Assembly (NCBI GenBank): GCA_024195265.1
Contig: JAJLRJ010000014.1
Coordinates: 26,453,181 to 26,517,180 of the forward strand
DNA length: 64,000 nt
DNA from: Dendrophyllia cribrosa
Lineage: Eukaryota > Cnidaria > Anthozoa > Scleractinia > Dendrophylliidae
Direction of reading: 5' to 3'
Below, piece after piece: positions 47,361 through 58,700 of the stretch. Both the position numbers and the translations under genes were made by a program. The notes below the pieces were generated by a model. That model saw only the letters and a program-made list of their open reading frames with translations. It was not told where the DNA came from and did not search any database. Each line of letters begins with the position of its first letter. Positions within the stretch are counted from its first letter, which is position 1.

Positions 47361-48244
47361 GTTACTAGCAGCGGAAGCATAACAGATGTCCAGTCAACCG
47401 ACGCGAGAACGAGCGGGAAAAACGAGGAGAGACTCTTTCGCACCTACCCCTCCGTCGGCACTCGCGAAACGTTTCTTTCTTCTTGCCGCTTATCTCTTGC
47501 TCCCTACTTTGTGAACGCCTAGAACAGGCTATATTCGACTATTCTCGAGAGGAAAGTAACGGTATCGTAACAACATTTTTCAAACATCTATCATTCCCCT
47601 TGTTACAAACATCGCGCCCGAGTTCCTGACAAAACTACCCGGGAGTATCCGCCGGCTGGTGAAATCGATTTAGCAATCTCGTTCCCGGTGTAGAAACCCC
47701 TGTCTGGCTGCCAAAATACTCCAAAAAATAGTCCAGTGACGCGACATCATCATCATCAAACTTTATTTATGTTTCAAAGCTTTCTAGCTAAATATTCCAA
47801 TTGAGCTAAATGGTGACACCTAACTAAGAACTTAAAACTAATTTCTAAAATATTTACAGATTTACACTGACATTAAATAATGTAGATTCAAATTTAAAAC
47901 TAGCAGTAATCAGAGATTATGGAGACGCGTTCGAAGGAATTTCCGGCGGAAATGAGCCCCTGAAAAAAGCAATGGGGGCGGCCATTTGGAAGACCGGACA
48001 CCAAAAAATCTCAAATTTTTCTGCATGTGAGGCACAGGGAAATCAACACGAAATTAGGATTGCGTTCTTCGAACGCGATTAGCTGTTACGGAAGTAGCGT
48101 TTTCGGATATTATTTCCAGGGTCTGGGATATGCAGCCGTGTTTGTTTTCTGGTAATCTGAATCGGTTGTTCAAACGAAACGAAGACATTTTATCATGATT
48201 AACGTGACAAAATACTCCAGAAATTTTGGAGTTAGGGTTTCCAC
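47361..48244. other. Intergenic stretch
   Basis: A CATCATCATCAAACTTTATT tail-like sequence near 47745 suggests a retroelement 3' end. No gene. Confidence 0.4.
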
Positions 48245-48324
48245 CCGATTCGCGTATAATTAACCGCATATAAGCGGGTCTAATTAACATCAAATTACCG
48301 CATGCAAGCGGTAAAATAGGCCCT

Positions 48325-48471
48325 ATAGGTGGTTTTCATGTTACGTCATCGCCGCCATGCTGGTGGACATAAACAATAGTTCTCTCATTAGCTCCTTTTG
48401 TTCGTCCACCAGCATTTGTTTGTTTCACTATTGTTATCTATGTCTCTAGAGATTGATTGCAAACCACCTAT
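48325..48471. mobile_element. Nested MITE with ATAGGTGGTTT ends
   Basis: Inverted ends ATAGGTGGTTT / AAACCACCTAT. Inside are ACGTCATCGCCGCCATGC and TGGTGGAC / GTCCACCA inverted. Confidence 0.65.
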
Positions 48472-48652
48472 TTACCTAACAGTATTCTTCTTTATATTAC
48501 TGACGTTACACACAGAACTGAGAGAAAATAGCTTCAGTTTAGCACTGATCTGCAGTGTTTAGGGTTAAGCACAGATTTTAAAACGGTTAGCTTTCATTTA
48601 TGGTTATGGGTGACTCTATAAATATGTTAAAAATTACAGTTCCTCTCAGCTA

Positions 48653-48716
48653 GCCATCGTTGGTGTAGTGGATATGGGTATTAGTTATGATGCAAACGAC
48701 TCGGGTTCGAGGCATA
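48653..48716 (+). repeat. tRNA-like sequence (pol III A- and B-box-like), SINE head
   Basis: TGGTGTAGTGG matches an A box and GGGTTCGAGGC an imperfect B box, 40 bp apart. The stems do not pair as a functional tRNA. Confidence 0.35.
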
Positions 48717-49236
48717 CACCCTTCTGGTCTTTTTCTTTCTTTTACTAAAAAAAGGAGTTTTACTTTATGTAAAATGTTCAAGTGAAAGACAAAAGCCAGT
48801 TTGAGATCATGATCAGCTTTATTTTCGTTATTTCTCAGTAGGTGAATAGGGCCTACTTTAACCGCTTGCATGCGGTAATTTGATGTTAATTAGACTCGCT
48901 TATATGCGGTTAATTATATGCGAATCGGCTGGGGTTTCTCTTGGAGAGGGCCCTGGGGAGGAGGTCGTCTTTTTATAACAGCGGGCGCTGGGAACGACTT
49001 GCTTTACAGAATCAAAGATGGCGGAAGAGTCATTGTTGCTCTTGCTCTTTTGTCAACCTCCTTCCCAGGGGCTTCTCGGTTTTCAATCGAGAAGACCCTG
49101 GGGACGAGGTTGGTTCAGGTCTCGTGCCCAGGGTCTCTCGGGAGAGTAAGCATGCCGCCACTTGACCCAAACGCACAGGCGTCAAACGGTTTTGGGTCTC
49201 TTAGGCTAGCACTAGTATTACACTCGACCATCAGCC

Positions 49237-49667
49237 CCCCCCCCCCCCCCCCCCCCCCCGGGGGGGGTACTCCCTATAATGGGCTATACGGGGATGCTCC
49301 GCCCGAAAGGGGTACCTTTTTGAGGCTGGAGGTATATGAAAGGGTAGAGATTTCACGAGTTGAAGTATATGAAAGGGTAGGGATTTCACGAAGTATGGGA
49401 AAACCGTAGGGAAAACACGAGTTGAAGTATAAAAATGTAGGGAAAACTGCCATTTAAGTATTATAAAAAGCGCCTTTCAAAATATAACAAACAGACGCAC
49501 ATAAATGCTATATAAAAATGGTATATGAAAGGGGTAACATTTTCAATGAAAGGTATATGAAAGGGGTACCTTATCTGTCAAAAACGGTATATGAAAGGGT
49601 AAGGGTTTCGACCTCGGGGCGGAGCATCCCCGTACAAAAATTTGTTGAGTACCCCCCCCCCCCCGGG
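49237..49667. mobile_element. 431-bp TIR element with poly-C ends and 8-bp TSD
   Basis: CATCAGCC at 49229-49236 and 49668-49675 flanks ends built from poly-C and CCGGGGGGGGTACTC, with ACGGGGATGCTCCG mirrored inside. The interior has TATATGAAAGGGTA repeats. ORF 48918-49409 partly overlaps and is unsupported. Confidence 0.75.
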
Positions 49668-49866
49668 CATCAGCCGGCAATGGGTTGCAACTTGAAAACG
49701 TGCGGCTAATTTTCTGGGAAAAATTGATACAAAGAAAGGTTCTTCCTTTCATACAAACTGAGAACGTTGTATTCAGTCAAGAAAAAGTACTTTCCAACAA
49801 CATTTTAGCACAATTCTGAACAAAGAAAGCCAAATCCTCGTGACATTAACTCTTTACCTCTTTTGG

Positions 49867-49941
49867 GAGGCGACGTGCCCTAGTGGGTTGAGCGCCGGAC
49901 TTGTAATCCGGAGGTCCTGGGTTTAAGTCCGCCTCCACCAG
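49867..49941 (+). repeat. tRNA-Thr-like SINE head or tRNA pseudogene
   Basis: GGAGGCG pairs with CGCCTCC, and the anticodon arm CCGGA-CTTGTAA-TCCGG carries anticodon TGT (Thr). A genomic CCA-like ACCA follows. The T-arm lacks about four bases between GGTTTAAGTC and the acceptor stem, so it is probably not functional. Confidence 0.5.
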
Positions 49942-50227
49942 CTTGATTTGTAACATATTAGTCGGGTGTTCGAATCCCAGGCCATGTATTAAAACAGTGT
50001 CAAAAGAGCTTTTTACAGGGGACTACATGTAGCTTGCTCCTTGACAATGAAGGTATATCTCTCTCCTGGTTTTACTTCGGTATAGTTTATTCTACAACTG
50101 AGTCTTTTAATACAAGACAAGTTCTGTTCACAATCTAGCTAGTCTAGTTGCATAGTCTTTTGTTTTAGATTTCCAGGACCCTTATTGATAACAGGACTTT
50201 TATGCTGATGAGGTCACCCTCGTAAAA

Positions 50228-50230
50228 TAA

Positions 50231-50278
<48 letters not shown>
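50228..50278. repeat. (TTA)n microsatellite
   Basis: About 16 TTA units. Similar (TTA/TAA)n tracts lie at 50536-50555, 50856-50897 and 50934-50971. Confidence 0.95.
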
Positions 50279-50279
<1 letters not shown>

Positions 50280-50566
50280 ATATTGTTAAATGATCTTTTT
50301 TTTAGTCTTTTATTGATATATTTTTCATATACATGTAGGTATACATACATTTTAAAGGCTTTGTAAACGAATTTATTGTAAACTTATAAATTGTGTATTA
50401 TATACATCTTATCGTATTTAGAATTTTTAATGTATTGTAAATAGTTATTTTAATTGTTAAATGATAATAAAGTGGTTGTGTTATTTAAAAAAAAAAAAAA
50501 AATATTGTTAAATGATAATAAAGTGGTTGTGTATATTATTATTATTATTATTAATAAGAAGGAGAA

Positions 50567-50731
50567 AGGAGAAGACTATGCCAAAACAATCTCTTGGATA
50601 ACAGCAAGGACATCCTTTGCTCTATTAAGATCCGCACTAATCTGCCTTAGAGGATCGAGAGTTAGAAGAAGAGCCTTTTGTGATTTTAAGAACATAGATA
50701 TTGACATTGAAATCCAAGGAGCCATAATGTA
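50567..50731 (+). pseudogene. C-terminal fragment of a retroelement-type ORF
   Basis: The reading [20 protein letters not shown] then [15 protein letters not shown] resembles a C-terminus I recall from coral transposon proteins (LSFALLRSA...CLRGSR). It is flanked by TTA microsatellites. Class uncertain. Confidence 0.35.
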
Positions 50732-50927
50732 ATGTTGAGAATACTTTATTGCCGTCACTTTGTAAATACAAACGTCTTACATAAAATTTTTATTATTTTT
50801 TTTCTTTAGCAATGCTTTTACAATATTATATATTTTTAGCATTCTAGTAGATCAATAATAATAATAATAATAATAATAATAATTATTATTATTATTAAGA
50901 TATTTTTTTAAATTGTTAATAAAGAAT

Positions 50928-50971
<44 letters not shown>

Positions 50972-51307
50972 GAGTTATGCCTGGACTTTTAATGTTTACC
51001 AAAGTTTCTAAGAAAATATATAACTGATGAGATAAGAACCAATCAAAGAAAGAGTGTGCTTTACCACACGCCTGCGCACACGACAAAACTAAAAGAAATA
51101 AAAACAAGGGCGTTCCAGAAACTTGTTTGATCTGCCAATTTACAGAATTTACGAATTGCACAGCAAGGATATGACTAAAACAAATGTCCAGGAATAACGA
51201 AGACTTTACAACCATTCAATGTAGTAAAATAAACTGACTAAAGATACAATTTTATCGTGCTAAAATACAATGCTGTTAAATAATTAAGTTACTTCTCAAG
51301 TTTACCG

Positions 51308-51735
51308 ATACCGTATTTTCTGAAATAATCGCCCCCTTTGGTGGAAATATTTGAAATAATCACCTTCTTCGATTAATCCCCCCCCCCCCCCCCCCCCATC
51401 CCCTCCCCTTTCTTTCACCTCCTCCCAGTCAAGTTAAAAATTTACTTCTTGTATAGGAAACAAGCCTTGATTTAATGTATTTTATCGTTACAATTACAAA
51501 AAGGTTCCAAAAGCACATGTTTCGTATAGTTTTTCTTTAGTGACGTTCATGTATTTGACCCTTCCTTTATTTCTTGAAGCTATCTAATTAGCATATTAGC
51601 ACATTAACATTTTCAGCGAACGAGATTTGAAATAATCGCCTCCCTCGATTAATTGCCTCCCCTCGAATAATCGCCCCTTCTGGATTGAAAAAATTACCAA
51701 TCGCCCCCGATTATTATTTGAGGAAATACGTTAGT
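51308..51735. mobile_element. TIR element with ACCGTATTTTCT ends
   Basis: ACCGTATTTTCTGAAATAAT at the left corresponds to ATTATTTGAGGAAATACG at the right. The interior repeats AATAATCGCC and contains a poly-C run (51379-51398). Confidence 0.55.
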
Positions 51736-54440
51736 TAACACTCGTCCATAGTTTCATAGCAACGGAACTAAGTAACGTAAATAAACAGTAAGCAGATTTA
51801 ACACAAACACTCAAAGAAAGTTAACTGGTAATATATCTCAACAAATGATCACAAGTATTACAGAAAGGGGAATAGCATTTGTAAAACATTCGTAAGTTAG
51901 ATTAATTCCTGGAAATCGAACAAATCATAGGTAATACATTTCGATAATGTAAAGTTACAGTGAAACGTTGGCGCTGAAATTATTCTTATAAAGAAAAACC
52001 CAAACCAATATTAAAGCTAAATATCGTAATAAGAAAAAAAACACTAACCCGTGTGGTAACTTTTACTCTAAATATGTTCCAAAAAGTAATACAAACTTTT
52101 TTACGCTATTTTTCACGTTTAAGTTCTTCAAAGAGAACCTCCACTGTTATATTAAATTGACGACAAATTGTTGGAAATAAAGTCTTAATTTAAAGTTTTT
52201 TAAAAAACAAGTGCAAATATATATTTTTGTGTACAAAAAATGGATATGAATATCTCCTATTTTCGCTTTCAAATTTCCCGCGCGCCACCATTTTGAATAT
52301 TTATGACGTGTTACGGTTGTTTTATTGTTGTATACAAAAGAAACCAGTACAAATCCACTCGACAAATTACCAAAAATGGATAAATGATATAAAACTGAAC
52401 TATCATACTCAGTTTGAACGGAAAAGAGGTAATAAAGATATTAAAAAAATAGCATTACGAGCGTTTGCATGGCTGCGCGACAACTGTTAAAATCTTGTCA
52501 CAATAATCATTTTACAGATGCGTGCTTTGAGTGAGAGTGTGACTAGAGCTGACATTGTTTTGATACAAACCTCCATGCCTTTCATTTCTAAATAATTCTG
52601 TTCTTGTGCTTACATGTTTACATTGCAAGCTAGTTCCAGTTCAATGCCGAGAATTAGAAATATGGGCTATTAGACTGCTAGCTGTTCCTTTACAGTCAGT
52701 CGAGTGGGCGAGATAATCACGAAAACAAGCTCGGGAGGAACTGGATGAGAGGCGGGAGGAAACTGGGTGAGAGGCGGGAGGAAAGGAGACCTCCCTATTC
52801 CCGCCTCTTCCTTATTCCTTCCACACACACCCCCCCCCCCCCCCCCCCCCCCCCCAACCCCTCGGCTCGTATTAGTTTCGCTTGCTAGGTCGATGGCCGA
52901 TCGCCGGCGAGATGCTCGCCCGTTCGACTATCCAGAGAGGGAGTACTGCTGTCAGTCTAGCTTTCAATCCAATCTTCGATGCATTGAGTTGCAACACATG
53001 TATGGCTGCACAGTTCTTGTCATTGTTCAAAATGCGATTGCAACTCAGTTCTGAGGGAATTGTTACGCGCGTATGATTTCTCTCATAGCATCCGGCTAGT
53101 TGACACAATACCGCCGTCTTCCCTCGCACTGTTCTGTTTAGCTGTATTCTTGGCTTTCCTGTACTCGAGCGGTTCCTCTAAGTATTGTGCAAGGGGCATT
53201 TCCGTTTTTCGGTTAAATGTAGCTCTGTCAAATAGGTCCATTTCCATGTGTTTCGAGGACACTCTCCACCTTTTCCTGCAGCTCCACCTCTATACAATTA
53301 TAGGATACACCCTTTTTTCTGAAGCTTTCCCATATGGGTCGACCTTCATGAACATTTTGTCATAGTTTTGTTAGGTTTTTACTTGGTGCACGGAAACATT
53401 TTGAATTACGTGAAAAAAAATTATCAATAGCATTGAAAAATTCTACAAAAAGCTGAAACCTTAATGCCAAAAAGACAAGTTTGATCAGTTGAGGTTACCT
53501 CCAGGCAGTATGCTCTTGAGACCTCTGTGGATTTTCGGTCCCCGTAGTGAGGGAATTTAGCTACCAATGCCTCCATCTAGAATCTTACTAGAAAACTTCA
53601 ACCTCGGCTGTATTCACGTGTAGCATAATATAAATTTTTGAAAACCTTTTAAACAAGAGGAACTAAATCCTCGGTTAAGTTTTAATCCTAGGTTACCGTT
53701 AATCGCTGGACTTGGTAACAGCCAACTTTGCTATTGTTTGTTAAAAAAAATTCTTGCTGCTTGGTAACATAAGTGGTAACACTTGTTTTTTCTCATACGG
53801 CAACGCAGTACAGTATGTGAATTACATTGATGATGTATATCATCCTGTCTGATAAATATTAAAGCATTGGGTTGTGGAACAGAGTCGCTGGTGGGAGTGT
53901 TCATCATCATCTTTCGGTTGGGAGAGCAACCGGAACTCGCAGCACAATGTCACTTCGCACATCACGGTCGCTAAATCATCCAGTTCGAGTCCAGAGTCAC
54001 GGTTGATTACTTGCTGGAATGTCATCCTCCTTGGGCAGACAGTCCCACGAGGTCTCCATAGGAGGAAGGAGGAGATGAGGAGTGTTAAAAGGATAGAACT
54101 GAAAGAAAACTTCCTATTTTCTTTCTATTTTGGGATAAGAATTATTATTTTTGTTTATCTATTTTTTGCCACGGTGATTCCTATCTTCCTGAGTGTCATT
54201 TGTTAAGTGATGCCCTGGAATGGAATCCATCGCTACTTTGCCGCAAGTATTGGCTCCGCTGCCAATGCCTTTACCCCTTGATTGCAACGCGACCATGTGG
54301 TATTTCTCTATATATGCAAAAAGTGCACCCTCTTCTTTTTTACTGCAGCTCTGTCATACTTTCCATCTGCATGTTTGCAGGGGCAGATCCCTATTTTTCT
54401 TGAATGATTTCTTAGATGGATAGTGATCTTTTCTGTTAAA
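51736..54440. other. Region 3' of the NLR-like gene, no gene recognised
   Basis: Contains a poly-C tract and GC-richer sequence at 52690-53150. A 61-aa minus ORF (53840-54025, MTFQQVINRDSGLELDD) overlaps a plus ORF; either could be an old exon, but no family is evident. Confidence 0.4.
52829..52855. repeat. Poly-C tract
   Basis: Twenty-seven consecutive C on the plus strand. The proline run in overlapping ORFs comes from it. Confidence 0.95.
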
Positions 54441-54662
54441 GGTTACCACTCTAGATAAGGGGCCAGGTGATCAAGAAAAACTGTCAGTTTCTCTCCTTTC
54501 TCAGCAAACATGGCCCAGAAAAAAGCCTTTTTGCTTCTGAATTTGTCAAACGGTTACCACTCTTGATAAGGGGCCAGGTGATGAAGAAAAATTGTCAGTT
54601 TCTTTTCTTTCTCAGCAAACGTGGCCCAGAAAAAAGCCTTTTTGCTTGTGAATCTCTCAAAC
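54441..54662 (-). repeat. 111-bp tandem duplication spanning the NLR-like stop codon
   Basis: Two copies, 54441-54551 and 54552-54662, have a 111-bp period (37 codons). Each encodes the same tail on the minus strand, beginning near SKKAFFWA and ending EW-stop. Only the first copy met on the minus strand is translated; the second lies entirely after the stop codon. Confidence 0.85.
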
Positions 54663-55781
54663 CCCCTCACAAGGACGCCGCATTCCATTATCACGCTGAA
54701 AATGTCCGGACTTTGAATGTTGGCCATAGTGTGGCTTTTGTCATAAACGGACAGTAACTGTAACGGGTGGCTATTTAGAGGTTGGGTTTGAATCTTGGCG
54801 ATGAATTCTAGGCGGCTGTTATGTTTCGATTTTGTGCCTGTTTCAATCCCTTTTAAATGAGTGCCAAATATACCCAGCCCTGTTTCCCTTGGCTTTAATT
54901 CGAATGTTTCAGAATAACGACTTTTCAGGACTTTACATAATGTCGTATGCGTGGACCAATGTTTAAGCTGGCATTCTTTGCTACAATAAGATGCAATATG
55001 ACACGTAGGACACTTTTTGAGGCGACGTACTTCATCTTTTGAGCGACGGCAAAACGTACAACCACTGTAAAATCTACCAATTACGTCGCTGGGGTGGTGC
55101 ATGCCTTCTTTGTTATTAAATTCTTTGTTTCGGACGAGCATGGGCGGGTTGGAATAGCACTGCTTTTCTTCAACTGGACGATGTTGACAAAATGACTCAC
55201 ATAAGCTAGCCATGGCACCATGCATCTTTTCACACTCTAGCCACGGGCCGCTATGGTCTCGAACGATATTTGATTCTAAATGAACTCGTCCGCAGTAATT
55301 TAAACCCATAAAAATACCACCGCATTTGTTGCCAGAGATGACATTCTCTGTTATTTTTGCTGATGTTCGTAATTTCGCTTGGATCCCCCAGAATCCGTTC
55401 TCGAAAATCTTGTTGTTACTGATCAAGAGGCAAGAATTGTCGTCAAAAGAAAGCCCAAAGCCTCTGTTGTGATGAACATCATTTCTACATATTGTTACTG
55501 TGTTTTCCGTGTTACAGCCTGCTCTAACGCCCTCTTTTGCATTTTCGAATATCTTATTATCACTGATATTACATTCTCCTGCATTCGGGCCAATTAAGAT
55601 ACCATGATCACCATTGCTGAATACCCTGGTTTTAGTCGCAACAAGATTCCCACCGTCCCTTGCTTCTAGACCGGCTTGATGGTTCCTGTACACCTCACAT
55701 TTTCTGACCTCCAAGCGGGACCCTTCACAAGCTACTAAAGCACCTCCACCTCCGCAGTCATGAACAACACAGTCTTCGATA
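54554..55781 (-). CDS. NLR-like gene, long exon, second frame: beta-helix repeats and MYND zinc finger
   Basis: This continues the beta-helix in another frame, with repeated turns such as ISDNKIFENAKEGVRAG and ISNNKIFENGFWGIQA (PbH1-like N-x2-I-x-G-N periodicity, comparable to FBXO11-type helices). It is followed by a MYND finger of form CxxC...CxxC...YCSxxCQxxHWxxHxxxC and a C-terminal tail. The frame is open well upstream of 55714 with coding-like sequence, which places the change at GTGTT/ATC near 55781. No splice sites frame it, so a single-base deletion is the simplest explanation. The stop lies at 54554 inside a tandem duplication. Confidence 0.8.
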
Positions 55782-58700
55782 ACACAGAGCTTCCATAACC
55801 AATCCCGACTCCAGGAAAACCACCAATTCCAGAGAGGGAGTTGTTATTTCCAAATTCACCAGTACGATCACAAACCGGCTTTCCTTTTGACGCTGCTATA
55901 CACCCTGGCCCACCGTTGCATTCAGGAAAGTCTTCACAACTGGAAGATCCTCCAGAAATCTCACAATGTTTCAAATGAATAGCAGTGTCCTTGTACCTGC
56001 AGAAAAGACTAGTGCTATGTTTTGGGAAAATGATTTTCTCAAAATACCACCTACCACGGTCAACTAAAAAGGTGCTTTTGCAAGTTAAAAAGACTTGCTC
56101 TCCAAGACCGACAATTTGGAGGTCCGTACGGGCGATGAAATTATTTAAATTATACTCTCCTTCATGTAATAACAGGGTTTCATTGCCTGGTGCTGTATTC
56201 AGAGCATCAAGCAATTGTGCACCGTTTCTTATTTCTCTAATCGAGTGTGTGCCTACTTTTGGAAACATTTCATTGAACGTTTTGTCTTGGCGAAGATTGG
56301 GGTCAAAGTGAACTGCCAGTGCCAGTGCCGCCATCTTGTGTCCCATAAGCTGACTAGCTCCACTTTTAACAAGATCAGAGAGAGCCCAAGCCTTGCGTTG
56401 TAGTGCCTTACTGTAATAAGGCTTTAAAGAAAGGCAGTTTTCACAATCGTCTAGAGCTTGTTGTGGCTGGCCAAGTTTCAAATAGCAGAGAGCTCGGTTG
56501 GCGAAGAGTCGATAGTCACTAGCCGACAATCCAATGGCACTGGAATAAAGCTTGGTTGCTTCTTCAAACTTCTTACTTTTTACTTCAAGGTTTCCTTGTT
56601 CTCTGAGCTGGTTAGCTTTTCCTTCCCTTTTCATGCGAGAAGTATCTTCTTCTTCCACTGAATCGCCTTCAGGATCTGATTGCCGCATACAGTGGGATAT
56701 CAGTTTGTATTGTCTGTCTTTTAAAGGAATGTCAATGAAATAATTCGGCAGTTTGGTATCATCCTCTTTGGTAGACTTCTCGAGGTTCACAAGGAAATCT
56801 AGTTTTAATTTCTGTATTTCTTGAGCTTTAACCTTCTCTTGAGAAACACTGAAAAATATACCTGCTTCGTTAAAAACTCGCACCGCTTCTTCAGTATACA
56901 GCAACGAATGGACCGATTCTTTATGTTTGGCTGAGAAATTGCGCAAATGCTCTTGCAAGAAGGTGGCATGCGAGGCCAGCTTACCCCATAGATGCAATGA
57001 AGGAAGATTCTCGACACTAAAAACAGCATCTTCAACGAAACGTTCGCACACTTCCGCCGGCGAGTGTGTATTTTTCAGCGCACGATGAAGGACACCTAGT
57101 GCACAAGTAAGAACATCCAACTCGCTTTGTTCTTTTTCCAGGTGGCTTCGGATCACTTCTTGCACCAAACGATGGACACTGAACGAATTTGTTCCGTATC
57201 TCTGAAACAGGGAAAACTTAGTAAGAAGGGACAATATGTCGTCCTGATCCCACATACTGCTATCCACTGTGCAACTGCCTTCCTTGGTGAGCCTCTCATT
57301 AAGCAATTCATGAGGGATATCATCTGGGCCAAGGAAGGCACACACCTGCATAAAAAGAGTGGGGGCTTTTCCAAGTTCCATCTCTTCTGAGATGCGATTG
57401 ATATGATCAAAATTCAACATCCATGTGGTGTGGACAGCCAATCTCTCAGGGGAGGTGTTTTCCACGAAATGTTGGGCTTTTTTCTTCTTCAAAAGAAGCA
57501 GCTTTTGTTTCCTGTATTTCTCCACATATTCTTTTATGGACTGCTTAAGGCATCGTATATATGCCCCAGCTTGATCAAGAGCTAGAGGAAGTCCTCCAAG
57601 ATCTCTCACCAGCTCACACATGTCACTATTCTCTTCCCCTTGTTTTCCTATTCGCATCCGTAGAAATTGAATGCCTTCCTCCTCTGTCAAACATTTCAAC
57701 TCAAAACAACATTGTTCATCAACTCCGGTGTCTTCTTCAACTTCTGTCACTTCCCTTCTTGTGGTTAAGATAATGTGACCACGAGCCACATGTTTCCAGT
57801 GACCAGTGAGCAATTTACGCATTTCTGTGGACATTTCTAGCTCGTCAAGATTATCAACGACTAAACACCACAACTTTTTGCGTTTTCCCAACCAATCAAG
57901 GGTTCTCGACAAGGAGTTATAGAAATCTTTATCAAACGCTCCAATTAGGCGCGCCATCTCACCAAGGGACCTTTGAAAAAGATCGTTATTTTCGCCCGAA
58001 ATCCAAAAAATACCTCCTGGATATTCTCCCTCGTGCCGCCAGAGAAACTCTACAGCAAGGGACGTTTTACCCACACCCCCCAGACCACAAATAACTGAAT
58101 GAACACAACCACCCTGGGTAGTTTTTAGTTGAGCTGCAATGGCTTCTAGCTCCCTGTTGCGACCACAAAAGTAATGATTGCGACTGGGTACCTGAAAAAT
58201 CTTAGCATCGGCTGTTGCGTTAAAACGGCTCTCTTCTAGCGCTTTAACCTTAGAATCCAACTGCGTTTGCCCGATTTTTAAAGACCCTACTTTTGAGGTA
58301 AGACTAGCTTGTTCGTCCATTACAGACGATACAGTTGTCTCTAGGTTATTTTGCCTTCCTTTTAATTGGCAAATTTCCTCTTCATTAACATCTGCGCATT
58401 CGTCTATTTTTGCAAGGTGGTTTGAAACGTCTTTAATTGCACCCGACAAAGCTTCCTGTTTTTCTAACCGTTCTTTTTGCTCTGCCTCCAGTCTTATTTC
58501 AATGTCAGTTATTTGCTTGTCATAGTTGTTAACTTCGTCTCTTATAATTTGAAGGGCAGCACTTATCTTCTTGGCTTCATCGGTGTTGGATTGCTTCATA
58601 TTTTCCACTTCTTTTCCCAGGTTGGTAACTTCCACGCTGATAAGTTTCATTAAATCTTTATCCACTGGGCAGCCCATGCACAGCTGCAAACCTATCAAGA

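Larger units (their letters stand above)
48245..48927. mobile_element. TIR element (~0.68 kb) with ~80-bp inverted ends
   Basis: CCGATTCGCGTATAATTAAC ... GCATGCAAGCGGT is mirrored at 48848-48927. It contains a second MITE (48325-48471) and a tRNA-like segment (48653-48716). Confidence 0.75.

Noticed and set aside
48918..49409. 163-aa ORF
   Set aside because: Spans two transposon ends and a poly-C tract; proline/glycine runs are artefacts.
49867..49941. Functional tRNA-Thr(TGT) gene
   Set aside because: Acceptor and anticodon stems pair, but the T arm is short by about four bases; SINE head or pseudogene is more likely.
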